Shown here: positions 52,401 to 63,102 of the stretch, piece after piece
Numbering within the stretch: position 1 is the stretch's first letter
Layout: each line of letters opens with the position of its first letter
Source of the DNA: Echinococcus granulosus
Lineage: Eukaryota > Platyhelminthes > Cestoda > Cyclophyllidea > Taeniidae
Assembly (NCBI RefSeq): GCF_000524195.1
Contig: NW_020170381.1
Coordinates: forward strand, 3,674,642-3,738,641
Length of the DNA: 64,000 nt
Reading direction: 5' to 3'
Notes under the pieces: model-generated
Database searches by the model: none
The model's input: the letters and a program-made list of their open reading frames with translations, nothing else
Told to the model about the DNA's origin: nothing
Translations under genes and position numbers: made by a program

Positions 52401-55400
52401 TTGTACTAGCTGGCATGGGGCTGTATTATTTCTTAGCATCGTTTTTACCAGCACTGAGCATGTAACATATATTCTTTATCATTTTATGATGGCTGGTTAG
52501 TCTGAGGATTACTTGATCTTTGCGTATAAGCAAGAAAATTTTAAGTAAAGCGCATCTTTTGTAAAGCATGGCGAACATTTTGCCTCTGAGATTCTGGAAG
52601 CGAAAGTGCTAAGTATTATCAACGAGGCGGTTGAAAAGTTTGAATGCCTAAAGACCAAATAATTGTCTAGATCCCTTGAATAAACTGAGCACATCGACCG
52701 ATCTTGAAAAAAAGAACTGAACAAGGAAATCTGTGGAAGTGAAACACTGCAATGTCATGAATTTAACATTATGATCCAGTCGTTTGGCCAATATGCAGCT
52801 TGAGTGACCAGTCCCGCAGAGTTAGATACAACAGGCTCACCTCAGTTCGTTTTATTCACATTGGTATTATCAAGGTGGTAAATTATCACCTTTCACTCGG
52901 ACAGCTCGAGTAGGACTTCACCGCCACTTTTCAGCGAAAGAGCAACAGAATGGTTTTATAAAGCAATTTCAAAAGGGAAAAGTCCTCCGACAAAGTGAGC
53001 CAAGAATGCTACCAAAGCGTTTGATAGGAACACAACCAATAATGCCAATTAACAGAAGGCGACAATTATTGCTAGTAAAAGTGCATATTTCGTAAAATGG
53101 CTTTAAAATGTGCGACTTATGTCATGAGAATGGGGTCTGGTAATGTTGCAAACGTCTACATTTTTTCAAGGCTATAGTTTATCAACTAACGTACAAAGTA
53201 CACCTGTTCAACCTCCTGTTTTCCTTTCAAAACGCAGGATAGGGGCAAAACCGGTTGTGATTTGAAACCCATAACATCATTGTGGAAAGCCTCCATCCAT
53301 CCAACTAGAGCTGGATAACCAGTGGAGAAACAATAATAGCTTACATCACTAAGAATGTGCCCTAAACAATATGTGGCATTTTGATGTTGGTCTCAATTAT
53401 ACAAAACATCACGTTGGTACTCAGTGTGTGATGTTGTGATCACCGTATCACTTGCAGTTGATCTATCACGCTCTTCACGTGCCTAACCTCACAACCCTTA
53501 AGTATCCATATACTTATAGCAGTAAAATAATGCATTTCACACCTTCGGTAGTTAACTCAGGCGCCCAAATATCTGATGGGAAACGCGCCCCAGGACGCAG
53601 GAAAAAAAAGTTAAGAAGACGATAGCAGCAACAACAACAGTGGCTTACATCTCCCTTCTGTTGGCAGAGGAGATTCCCACCCTGAGTGAAGCAGTAAACT
53701 TCATTCCAGTCAAAGCCAAACGTCTTCTTCACTCGCATGTAGAGGTAACCACTCTTAGAGAGAAGGTTCGTTTCTGGTGTACGCAGATAAGACTTGTCTG
53801 AAAACCCATAGAGATTTCGAGCTAGATAGCGAACTAATAAAGGTCGGAAAGGAGAGCACAAAGAAGGGGAGAATGAATTTCAGATGTTGGAAAAGGAAAC
53901 TCATCACATCGAATTCGCCAAAACTTGGAACAGAGTCGGGAGGAGATAGGGATTTTGGATAGGAAAATGTTGTCACTTCGTTTTGAAGTTGAGGCTTCGA
54001 TAAAACCATAGCAACTTAACGCTTAAATGTCGGAAAATTAAAGCCGTAAAGACAGGAACAAGCAAGTTCACCGCCGCATACAATAAGGGGCGAAAGTTCC
54101 TACCCGACTTGGCAAAGAGTGGCTCAGGCGCGAAGAGAGCCAACGACTGGCTTTGGATGTTAGTGAGGGTGTTTAGGAACTCTTCGGTCGCTTGTGTGGA
54201 CTGCACCTGTCGGCTGCAATGAGGAAAGGAGAGATTGGAATAGGCTCATAGTAATTAGTCGACCAACTAACTAGAAAGACGTACCAATCGAACTGGGACT
54301 TGATGACCTCGGCAAATTGAGCCAGCGAAGGCTGTTCCACTACCTCGGCGATCTTTTTACAATGGATGCGCAAGGTTGTGAGAAAACCGAAGAAGGCATT
54401 GAGAGGAACCATTTCGCGCTCGAAGTGCGCTGCGTTAAGGCGTGCATGGTAGATGACTGCCGCTTGCTGGAACATTCGACGACGCTACAAAGTACCGATA
54501 AGAGGTAGTATGACGGAGACTACTTTCCAACTTTATGTACAACAGGAATGAAATAATGCAGCTTCAGTCGTGAATAAGAAAGAAGGCAGCATGATAGGTG
54601 TAAAGCTGTCGGCGAACTAACCTTTGTGGGGATTTCCCGATTCTTTTATCGCTTGCTATAGTTGAAGGATACCGAAAAACTAAAGGTAGCATTCAGACTC
54701 ACATTACGCTACTTCTTGATATCCTTCTAGTTCACAGTCGCAACAGACTTTCCGTGATTTACTACTAGGTGGTCTAATAATTTGGGGTTAACAGATGGAG
54801 GTGTTTTGAGGTTATCACAGTCATTAAGATAAACGAAAGACTAAGTAGTTAATATGGCAATTTCGTTAAGGCTAATTTGGCAAAACACTAACTCAAGTAC
54901 GACCGAATTTGCAAGATTAGATCCGGAGTGATGAAATCAATATGGAAAAGTTTTAAACTCGCAGCCGTATCCGAGAGTTCAGTAACTACTAGGTAAATGC
55001 AAACCTTCAAAAATGCACCGTAAAGACCATCTAGATCGACCTAGAGCAACACCGATTCATAAAAATTTCAACACCTATAGCTTAGAGGAGGATTTGGAAA
55101 CCATTTGACGCACACGAGAGAGTTCGAGTACCGCGTCATCGTGTTCTTTAGGCGCACAGCGACGCGTGAGACGCATGTAGCGGGCAAGGGAAGCATGCAC
55201 CTCGCGCTCGCAGGCCTCACGGTGGCGTTGGGTGGCACGCAGGTCGGCGAAAAAAAGGCTTGTAACTCCGCCTCCGCCTTCCCCTGCCGCAGCGGCGCCC
55301 GAGTTGTCAACTAACTGTAAGCCCGGCTGACTGGGCAGTTTGTGCGCAGGTAGGAAGAGAGCTGAGCGCAATTCTTCCGCCTCCGCTCGATGCATTCCCG

Positions 55401-56524
55401 AGAGCTGCGGGAAAAAATGAAAGAGGTGAGCAAAAACACACACAAGGAGAGGCAGTGAAGATGCGACGTACCTCCTCAAGAAAGCTGGAGAATTGGAGAC
55501 AGATATTCTCGAAATCCGGGTTCTTTGACTGTACCGACAGGGTCTAGGGAGGAGGTAGTCAAATCAAATTGACACTAAAGACTACTGAGAATACTTGGCT
55601 GAGGATATCAGTGGGATGATGGTAGAAAACATCTACGAGTCGTGGAAATGCCGAGACGATACGCGAAAAAAATTCATTAGAAGATAATTTCATTCACATA
55701 AGTTGAGATACAGCAACGAATCAATCGGAGATCAATGCTCAATGAAGGCAACAACAGTTTGCAAAGTAGTGACAGCAACCGCCAATAGCACAACACAAAG
55801 CAAAGGAAAGGTGAAAACGGCACCGACGCCCAAGCTATACATGCAAGAAATGTCAGTAAAAATGTGCACTCATTAACTTCTCAAGAGTTAAAATTGACAA
55901 TGAGGTAAAAACATCATGAGTACTTATTCAATTCACAAATTTTGATATTTAAGGATAGGTGGACTGCGTGGACATGAATGCAGCACTGGAGAAAAATACC
56001 GTTAGTTGGGACTTCTTAATGTTTAATGTCCAAAAAGGGTACTGAAGGCGAAAAGTTGTAAAGATAATTGACTTTGTAGGAAGACAGGAAATAAGCACGA
56101 AACCCCATATAGGAGTTCATATTATCTTTCAGTCAAAATACCAAAAAAAAAATAGCACGAACGGATTCATCCAAAATCACAATTCACATAAATGCTCAGT
56201 GATCGCTTTATAAGTATAGTGGAAGATGGGTGATAACTCACTTTACTTCCAATAAGTCGTGAAATTTCAGACATTTGCAAGTAGCACTGTGCAAGCGTTT
56301 CCTAAAGTCAGGTTGAAATTAAAGAGATTCACAATTATACCTGCGCCTGATGAATGTAGGAGCAGGCAGTGTTGAACTCGCGAAGCAAGTGACTGATATC
56401 TTGAGCATCAGCTGCAAACTGTGTAGCGAGTTGTTGGGCCTAAGATTAGAAAATGAAGGGAACAATAAAGAAGACAAACGTGTGGCGCATTTGACATAGC
56501 CTCCTTAAGGCGAAGAAGCTCCAT
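34423..56524 (-). CDS. APPL1: APPL-type BAR-PH-PTB endosomal adaptor
   Basis: Minus strand, 15 exons: 56524-56480, 56439-56341, 56301-56242, 55543-55472, 55404-55102, 54484-54285, 54213-54104, 53797-53649, 50960-50861, 50544-50502, 49657-49571, 45685-45415, 38728-38518, 35635-35524 and 34497-34423, about 645 codons. The ATG at 56524 has an in-frame TAG just upstream. Exons 1-7 give the BAR domain. Exons 8-11 give the PH domain (SGYLYMR, FTQGGNL, MDIDDRRYTFQI, VVLQAEN, WIHTISN). Exons 12-15 give the PTB domain (LTFIGSM, VEEVASHILAKRA, LHLCYFFETANPAE). FTQGGNL and F(L/I)GSM are near signatures of APPL proteins, which are Rab5 effectors linking receptors to signalling on early endosomes. All junction phases agree except exon 8 to 9 (phase 0 to 1), so one small exon is missing. 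The human-family symbol is by analogy. The stop codon was not found; the tail may continue to about 32 or 29 kb. Confidence 0.8.
36201..36515 (+). other. Open frame inside an APPL intron, unknown
   Basis: The plus strand, opposite to the host gene, is open for 104 codons after a possible acceptor (agcccttcag at 36191-36200) up to a TAG at 36513-36515. It reads as a charged, Tyr- and Gln-containing protein-like sequence (for example FKSEIYKRQFGKRQLKRF and TTLLQYYRNYSEVDKA). No family is recognised and no ATG begins it. It could be the last exon of a nested gene or a fossil. Confidence 0.25.
44920..45019. other. Assembly gap (100 N)
   Basis: Exactly 100 N, the conventional size for a gap of unknown length, followed by a run of 12 G. 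It lies in the PTB-side part of the APPL-type gene, in the intron between 45415 and 38728, so that intron's real length is unknown. Confidence 0.95.
47846..48013 (-). other. Candidate linker exon of the APPL-type gene
   Basis: A minus-strand piece of 168 bases (56 codons) that is open, phase 0 at both ends, with a gtgaat donor and a weak acceptor (gatgtaag). It would fit between the PH exon ending at 49571 and the PTB exon starting at 45685, both phase 0. The residues (for example LRPDLLIATSQCLF) match nothing I know. The region between PH and PTB is not conserved in the family, so this is only a phase-compatible guess. Confidence 0.25.
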
Positions 56525-57378
56525 TTTCGGATTTGCGGCGGAAACGTTGGTTAAATCCTAAGCAAACGATGTAAAATGCAGAAATAGTAGAAAATAGCAT
56601 AAACACGACAAAATTTTAAAATTTGGCACAGCTGGCCTATACCCTTCGAGTTCACTTACTGTGTGCATATGACGAGCACAAGCAAAACAGTATTAATCAA
56701 ACCTATCATAGTACCGAAAAAGTGTAGGCCAATGGACATCAAACTGAATTAAAAATAATCCCTCGATATCGCTGACAAAGGCCGCCATATCAGCAAAAAG
56801 GCTTCAAAACCCAAATAATTAAAAAGCTACCAAGATTTAAGCACTGGAAGGCAAATAAGTGTGGCACAATACTTCTCAAGTGATGGTTAGACCCAAACAC
56901 TGACTAAATTGGCACAAAGACCGTGGTGGAAATTCGACCACTTAATGAAACTAGCACCGAAAGCCAAATATCAAATCGGGAAGTAACCAGAAGAACATAA
57001 AACAAATGTCTGGGATATGTAGATTAATAAAGGAAATAACAGCACCTGGCGTTCGATACTACGAACCAATCAGCGTCAAAGAGCCACTATTTAATCGCAC
57101 GCACAAGTTGTGAGAGCGGCTAAACAAATCACGGGAGAAATCTAAAACACTTTGTTATTACCTTCTAGTTTTTTGAGTGCAAAGTTATTGTTAGGTTTTA
57201 CTAAATCATTTAAAGCCGGTTCTACAATACACCTTCTGCTTGTGACATCCATGAATAGTAATAGGTCCTAATGCTTCTATGCGAAGTCGTGAAGGAAAGG
57301 CAGATCTGACGATTTTTGTTTGTCTTGGGAGCATACCAGGATTTGATGTTCTTGTTAGCGTATTCATTGATGTTTTTA

Positions 57379-57569
57379 TGATAACCCGGTTGTTCAATCT
57401 TCTGGTTTTGATTAAGGGCCACATTGTGCCTTTGCCCATTGTGTCTTCACCGGGTGGGCTGGCCTCCAGGCCATGCCAGTAGCAGCTACCCCTACTCTGT
57501 ATAATATGCATAGTATTCCTGAGTGACTGGTCCTCTCTTGACCTCAAAGACGTCTCAAGACGTTACATT
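57379..57569 (+). repeat. Interspersed repeat copy
   Basis: A plus-orientation copy between the APPL-type and cullin-4 genes. It has cccggttgttcaatcttctg, then tttgattaagggccac, the hairpin gggctggcctccaggccatg, and a ctcaagacgttacat end. The middle carries substitutions relative to the other copies. Confidence 0.65.
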
Positions 57570-57674
57570 TTAGCTGGATTACAAAGAATCCACATTTGTG
57601 TTTACAAATCAAGCTCATCAAAGTGTAATACGATAGTGGTTTATCCCTTAGTGCTGGCGAGACGTTACTTTTGT

Positions 57675-57821
57675 ACTTTGAACCAGCCCCCTTGTATCTC
57701 TTTGGGTGGGCTGGCCTTTTGGGCCATACCAATAGCCCAGACACCTTCTCTGCGCTGAATATATATTCTGCCCGAGTATTTTGTCTTCTTTCAACTTCGG
57801 GGAGTCTCGGAACGCTACAGA
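57675..57821 (+). repeat. Interspersed repeat copy
   Basis: Plus-orientation copy with gggtgggctggccttttggg, gccataccaatagccc, gctgaatatatattctgccc, gagtattttgtcttctttc and ggggagtctcggaacgctac. The 3' half is close to consensus, the 5' third is lost or changed. Confidence 0.7.
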
Positions 57822-58164
57822 AGTGTCTATTGAAATCAAAGGAAACAACATATTACACATAAACAAAAAGCAGTATAGACTTTAATGAAAGTAAAATGTT
57901 AGAAATAACCAGGATTTTGGCAAGAATCGCCATACCTCAACAACGCCTTTCGTTTAAAGTGCAGAAAGCAATTTTTCCTTCGTTCGTCTTTTTATTTTGA
58001 CATCGCGTTCACTTTTACTACCCCAAACCAACAATGATTTTCTCCGCATGAATTCGTTGTAACTTTTTAGGAACATAACCGAGTAATCTATGCAATTTAC
58101 TTGCAGAGCCCGAAGATGTACGCAAAAGGGAAAGAAGCTGTAACACTTGTTTTGTCGGCCTCCA

Positions 58165-58285
58165 CAAGGGAACGGAATTATTGGCATGCCCTGGAAGCCA
58201 GACCGGCGCTGTGGAGGTAAAAAGGCGAAGCCCCTTATTAGCCCACTACTAAGACCGAGCTAAACATACAAATAGCATGTAACAC
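58165..58285 (-). repeat. Interspersed repeat copy, 5' part
   Basis: A reverse-orientation fragment: ggcatgccctggaagccaga, gtggaggtaaaaagg, ttattagcccactactaaga and ccgagctaaacatacaa. It matches 21105-21200 and lacks the gaagacgaa half. Confidence 0.6.
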
Positions 58286-58544
58286 TACCATTTATTTGCT
58301 TCCATTGCAATGGGTTTGGCATTTATAACTTTCCCATTGCTTTTTCTCTTAGATCAGGTAAGCTTTGCAGGCATGGACATTTCCTTGTTCGTAATAATAC
58401 AAACAAGCGCAGCAATCAGGGCTTTGCTTGTTCAGAGTACACCTCCCCCTCGGGGGTAGATGCAGGTAATTCTGATTCTTTTACTAAATGCACTTTGTCT
58501 AAAAGTTGCATTCAAACGTACACGTATCATTTCGGCTTTGTGCA

Positions 58545-58655
58545 TACCGTAATTACTTCGCCCTAATACCTTCTGTGGGCCGTATATATATATATGTATA
58601 TATATATATGTGTATTTTATGCCCAAGCATACCTTTATTCGTCTTCAGGGCTTTA
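58545..58655 (+). repeat. Interspersed repeat fragment with TA microsatellite
   Basis: Family blocks taataccttctgtgggccg and gtattttatgcccaagcata plus ttcgtcttcaggg flank a run of TA/TG dinucleotides at about 58583-58614, which replaces the normal acaatacat block. The microsatellite probably grew from that block. Confidence 0.5.
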
Positions 58656-58667
58656 TATTATCGTCAG

Positions 58668-58725
58668 AAATATTTTTTTCACCCTAATTTCTTTACCGAA
58701 GAACTGAGCGAAGCCAAAATCGGAA
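58668..58725 (+). other. Possible upstream exon of the cullin-4 gene
   Basis: A 58-base piece between an acceptor (tatcgtcag) and a gtgagt donor. It is phase 0 to 1, which fits the first supported cullin-4 exon at 59362 (needs phase 1). It encodes FFTEELSEAKIG at its end. The cullin-4 N-terminus is poorly conserved, so similarity cannot confirm it. The acceptor sits directly after a repeat copy. Confidence 0.2.
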
Positions 58726-59361
58726 GTGAGTACATTCTTCACGTAAATCAGTTGCCATTGTAGGCTGAATATAGAGTCAGATTAAACCAGATCCATAGAA
58801 TGCAGTGTTTGCTAAGCAGTTTTTAATCCTTCAAAAGATTTCAAAGCTCAAGCAAATTCGCTAGGCGATGCTTATTTCGAAAGTGTTAATTAAAGTGGCC
58901 CAATTTTAAAATACCTATTCGACGGTGATAATTGCCATGTAAGAAAGCTGTTTAGGTGCAGCTAATTCGAGTGCACTAGATTTTGTTTAATATTGCACCA
59001 AAAATATTTCGCTTAAGTGTAGCAAAACATCACGCTTACGTCTCTTGCTTAATAAGACCATATTTTATAATAAAAATAAGAAAAAAACTATACAACTTTG
59101 TTTTTATTTAACGAAAAATTGGCTAGGCAAGGTTTTTTGTTTTCCTAAAAATACTTGTATTGTTTTCCTTCTCTTCTACGAAGCCGCTGCCATCAAGTTC
59201 GCTCCCTCACATTTCGTTAGTGGGCTGCCTGGCTCGCCGTTCTCATCGATTTCGATTTCACAAACATGCCTATCTATCACTCAATGAGCGATAGGACACA
59301 ACCAGCTAAACATTTCTCATTTAATGTCTTTGATAGTAATTATTATTTCACTACTATTCAG

Positions 59362-62300
59362 GTTATGTAGGTAATGAAAGAACAACTACTGAACTGGCAT
59401 TTGAAAGAGACCACGCCAAACTTCGTGAAGCTGTATTTGCAGTTATTCATAACAATAGAATTGATGATACTATGGAACAACTATATAGGGTAATGCACTG
59501 TTAGTTATCATTCGTAAGCGTGTCGAAAATGTAAACGATGATTCGATGATAGTGAAATTATACGAAACTCTCAAATCAGTCTTCACACTCTATGCGGATG
59601 AGCTGTTGCCAATTTTCACAAAATATCCTTTCCGTTATTTTTGAATCTATTTGTTGTGTACGGTCGCTGTTCGTGTATATCGGTGAACACACGTGCCCAT
59701 AACGTTGTGTCATTCTTTATTTCCCCCTTGCTTTCCTTAACCGTTTTCGCATACTGAGAACATGGATCTTAAAAATGCTTCTCTCGGTTGGGACACCTAT
59801 TGCCAAAAAATGGTAATCTGCTACTATTATTGGTAATTCTGCCCTGTGTGGCGTCGAAGTCACCACTTTTTCCTGCTTCCAGTTACTAATACGTAGCATC
59901 TTCTTGTGCATGGATCAACAATTGCCATTAATAAATTCAAATTTCCTACAACTTTGGTACGTTTAGTCGATTCTGTGCCAATTTGTCTCGTTTCTTTACT
60001 TTCATTATTTTCTTGGCGTTTCAGGGATTTAGCGGTGGTTTTGTTCCGTAATACTATTATAATGCATGGTTCTGTGCAGCCTAGAATCCTCAAAAGTCTA
60101 CTTGATCTGATCCGCCAAGAGCGATGTGGAGCGAGCATAGAAAAGGGTCTGCTTCGATCGGTAGTTCGAATGTACTCAGACCTGAATGTGGGTTTGCTTT
60201 TCTAAAATACATCTTCGACTTTACCTTACTCTAATTCACTTTCTTATGCCTTCATTCCCTTTTATAGCTTTATCATTCACATTTTGAGGAACCTTTTATC
60301 CGTCAAAGTCGACTATTTTACGACGAAGAGGGTAAAACTCTGAGCCAAAAAATGACCATATCTGATTACCTTATCCACGTGAATAGGCGCATCGACGAAG
60401 AGGAAGAGCGGATAAAGATGTTTCTCGCTGGTCTTACTCGAGCTCCACTCATGTCCGTTCTAAATTCTGAGCTCATATCCAAGCGTCTTTCCTTTCTCCT
60501 ATCATCGTTATCGAGTCTGATTCTCGAGCATAAGTTTAAGGAGCTTCATCTGCTCTATTATCTCCTCTCGAGAGTCGATAATGGTGTTAGCAACTTGCGA
60601 ACGGAGTTTAAGTCCATCGTCATGCGTGTTGGTTGTGATATAGTTGACAATCCAGAAAACTCTGTCGAAAAGGATAGGGAGATGATTCAACGTCTACTGG
60701 AGTGGAAAGACACGTTAACGGACTCCATCAGAGAGGGTTTTTCTGATGATTCTTCCTTCAGCCGAACGGTGCAAGATGCCTTTGAGGATTTCATAAATCG
60801 CCGACAAAACAAGCCGGCTGAATGCCTCGCCAAGTATCTCGACAATCAATTACGGTCTAGCAACAGGGCTCAATCGGAATATGAATTTGATCGACTTGTA
60901 GATAAGATCTTAGTCATCTTTCGCTGTATTGATGGAAAAGATGTGTTTCGAGCTTTCTACTCCAGCCAGTTGGCCAGGCGTTTGCTTCTGGGCAGGAGTG
61001 CCTCTGTGGACGCAGAGAAAGCGGTTCTCTCAAGGCTGAAACAAGGTTTGTTGTGTAATTGACACTACTTGTAATTAATCAGTAGCAACGTTTTCTATAT
61101 CATTGTTATTTCTATAGAATGTGGTATTAACTACACACGAAAAATGGAGCTCATGTTTCAGGATATCCAACTGAGCCTCGAGCTGAGCAGAGGTTTTCGA
61201 GCACATCAGACAGAAGTCTATGCAATCGATTTCACTGTTAATGTCCTTGCCCCCGCCTCTTGGCCGGAGATGCCCACACTCGCGGCCAACTACCCTTCTG
61301 AGGTAAGATGCAAAACTTCCAATCGTACGCACTTATTTGAACCTAGATGCTTGCCATTCGAGAAGATTTCGAGAAGTTTTACGTCGCTCGACATCGCGGA
61401 AGAAGACTCACCTATATTCCCTCTTTTGGTACTTGTGTCGTTAGGGCTCAGTTTCCCTCCGTGAGTTCACTCACTCCCGCGCTACTCTCCCATCGCATTT
61501 CTTGTCATTAAAAATCTATTATCAAGAAAAAATTTACTAGCTCGGATGTTTGGATTCAGTCATAAATTGTTTTGTGACCAATTAAATTACGTTATTTCAG
61601 AGCATATCCCTGTTTTGATTTAGTCAGTTGGTCATGTTCTTTGGATTTATAGGTTGTTAACAGTTACTTTTTTGTTTACTTTAAGGTAGTGATCAGTCCC
61701 CAAAATGTATAGAGCTAGATTTAAATGAAACTTAAGTCGAATTGCCTCACACGATTTCCTAATTTGTCAATTTATAGTGCACGAAGGAGCTGCAGGTCTC
61801 TGAGATCCAGGCGCTGGTTCTGCTCCAATTCAACGGTCCGGCAGACGAGCCTGTCTCCTACACTTCCATTGCCGAGGCAACAGGCATCGAAAAATCCCAT
61901 CTAGACCGTGCTCTTCTCTCATTCGCCGCAAGCAAAACCCAGCGTGTTCTCATATCACTTCCTCTGGTGCGTATCTCTTCTATATTAACAGTTGCTACTG
62001 ATGTTGTTTATGTAGTAATATATTTTGCCATAAAATGATCGGCCCTTGCTTTTTCAAGACCTCGGAATTAACAGAGAAAAACCAGTTCTACTTCAATAAG
62101 AAGTTCACCCACCACCTCACACGCATTAGATTTAATCAGCTCCAGCTCAAGGAATCGGTAAGCAGATTTCCCAAATTTCTGAGCCTACCTCAATTCCTAC
62201 TTTGACGATCACTCTTCGCGTGGCCGTTGTTTCCAGGCCAAAGAGCAAAAGGCTACCGAGAATCGCATTTTCGCCGATCGCGTTAATCACATCGACTGCT

Positions 62301-62761
62301 GCATCGTGCGTATCATGAAGTCTCGCAAAACTCTTGATCACAATAGCCTCATTTCCGAGACCTTTCAGCTTCTAAAATTTCCACTCACGGTTAGTTTTTC
62401 ATCTCCTCTCTCTATTCACCATTATTACAGAAATCGTGGTTTTGAATCCTTTTTTCTAAACCCAACCCTTTATATTATCAATTTATTAGGACTAATTTGT
62501 TAGGCATGACTCTCAGCTAAGTCATCTGCTTTGTTTTTTATCTCACGCTTCTGGGCCAATTATGTACCTTCATTTCGATATTTTGAATTTCTGATTTTCC
62601 TGAAGATCGTAGGTGAACTTGTATTTGTTCTTTCACTCAATCCTTCATTGTTCGACATTTGACAGCAAACAGATGTAAAGAAGAGAATCGAGTTTCTTAT
62701 CGGTAAGGACTACTTGAGAAGAGATCCCGCCAACAGCGCCATTTACCACTACGTGGCTTAG
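59362..62761 (+). CDS. CUL4: Cullin-4, scaffold of CRL4 ubiquitin ligase (5'-partial)
   Basis: Twelve exons: 59362-59489, 59519-59622, 59755-59812, 59883-59956, 60025-60187, 60268-61045, 61118-61302, 61347-61460, 61778-61966, 62059-62157, 62237-62389 and 62666-62761 (TAG). All phases match, giving 712 residues. Vertebrate CUL4A has about 760, so about the first 45 are missing, probably in an upstream exon. CUL4 binds DDB1 through its N-terminal cullin repeats and ROC1/RBX1 through its C-terminus to build ubiquitin ligases for DNA repair, replication and chromatin. Diagnostic phrases are LYRRVENV, FINRRQNKPAE, GKDVFRAFY, RRLLLGRSASVDAEKAVLS and the cullin end YHYVA. The NEDD8-acceptor Lys lies in IVRIMKSRKTL (codon 62318-62320). 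NKPAE and SASVDAEK favour CUL4 over CUL1-3. Intron 2 is of the AT-AC type. Confidence 0.93.
59623..59754 (+). other. U12-type AT-AC intron in cullin-4
   Basis: No GT donor at the right phase exists between exons 2 and 3 of the cullin-4 gene. Instead the intron starts with ATATCCTTT, a perfect match to the minor-spliceosome 5' splice site, and ends in AC. The branch-site consensus TTCCTTAAC lies at 59733-59741, 14 bases from the 3' end, as U12 introns require. Splicing joins phase 2 and gives an uninterrupted cullin frame. Confidence 0.88.
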
Positions 62762-63002
62762 ATAGAATTGGAGGGAGATGGGGAAGGCTGTAGGTCGCAC
62801 AGCTTACCCGCAACGTGCCACCTCTTCCTCCTCTCTTTTCTATCCATCTACCGCCCTTCCTGACATTCACATCTTCCCTCTTGTACAGTCGCTACGCGGT
62901 TTCCACATCGGTGACTATACCTCACTTTCGCCCTCCTCTCCACCTGATGTTTCAGTAATAGTTTTTGATAGACAAGCGGCTTTATTATTTCTTTTACTAT
63001 TC
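62762..63002 (+). other. 3' flank of cullin-4
   Basis: Pyrimidine-rich sequence after the cullin-4 stop codon, most likely 3' untranslated region. It is cut by the gap that follows. A tttattatttc stretch near 62980 is AT-rich, but no clear AATAAA is seen on the plus strand. The open frame seen through the gap is an artefact of the N run. Confidence 0.5.
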
Positions 63003-63102
63003 NNNNNNNNNNNNNNNNNNNNNNNNNNNNNNNNNNNNNNNNNNNNNNNNNNNNNNNNNNNNNNNNNNNNNNNNNNNNNNNNNNNNNNNNNNNNNNNNNN
63101 NN
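63003..63102. other. Assembly gap (100 N)
   Basis: Exactly 100 N downstream of the cullin-4 gene. True length unknown. Confidence 0.95.

Noticed and set aside
53204..53496. Two minus-strand exon candidates (53496-53444 and 53348-53204) with compatible phases, reading DVSYYCFST and GWMEAFHND, that seemed to finish the PH domain
   Set aside because: The true PH continuation is at 50960-50861, 50544-50502 and 49657-49571 (MDIDDRRYTFQI, VVLQAEN, WIHTISN), which matches APPL far better. The first set has weak acceptors and a PH domain with missing strands.
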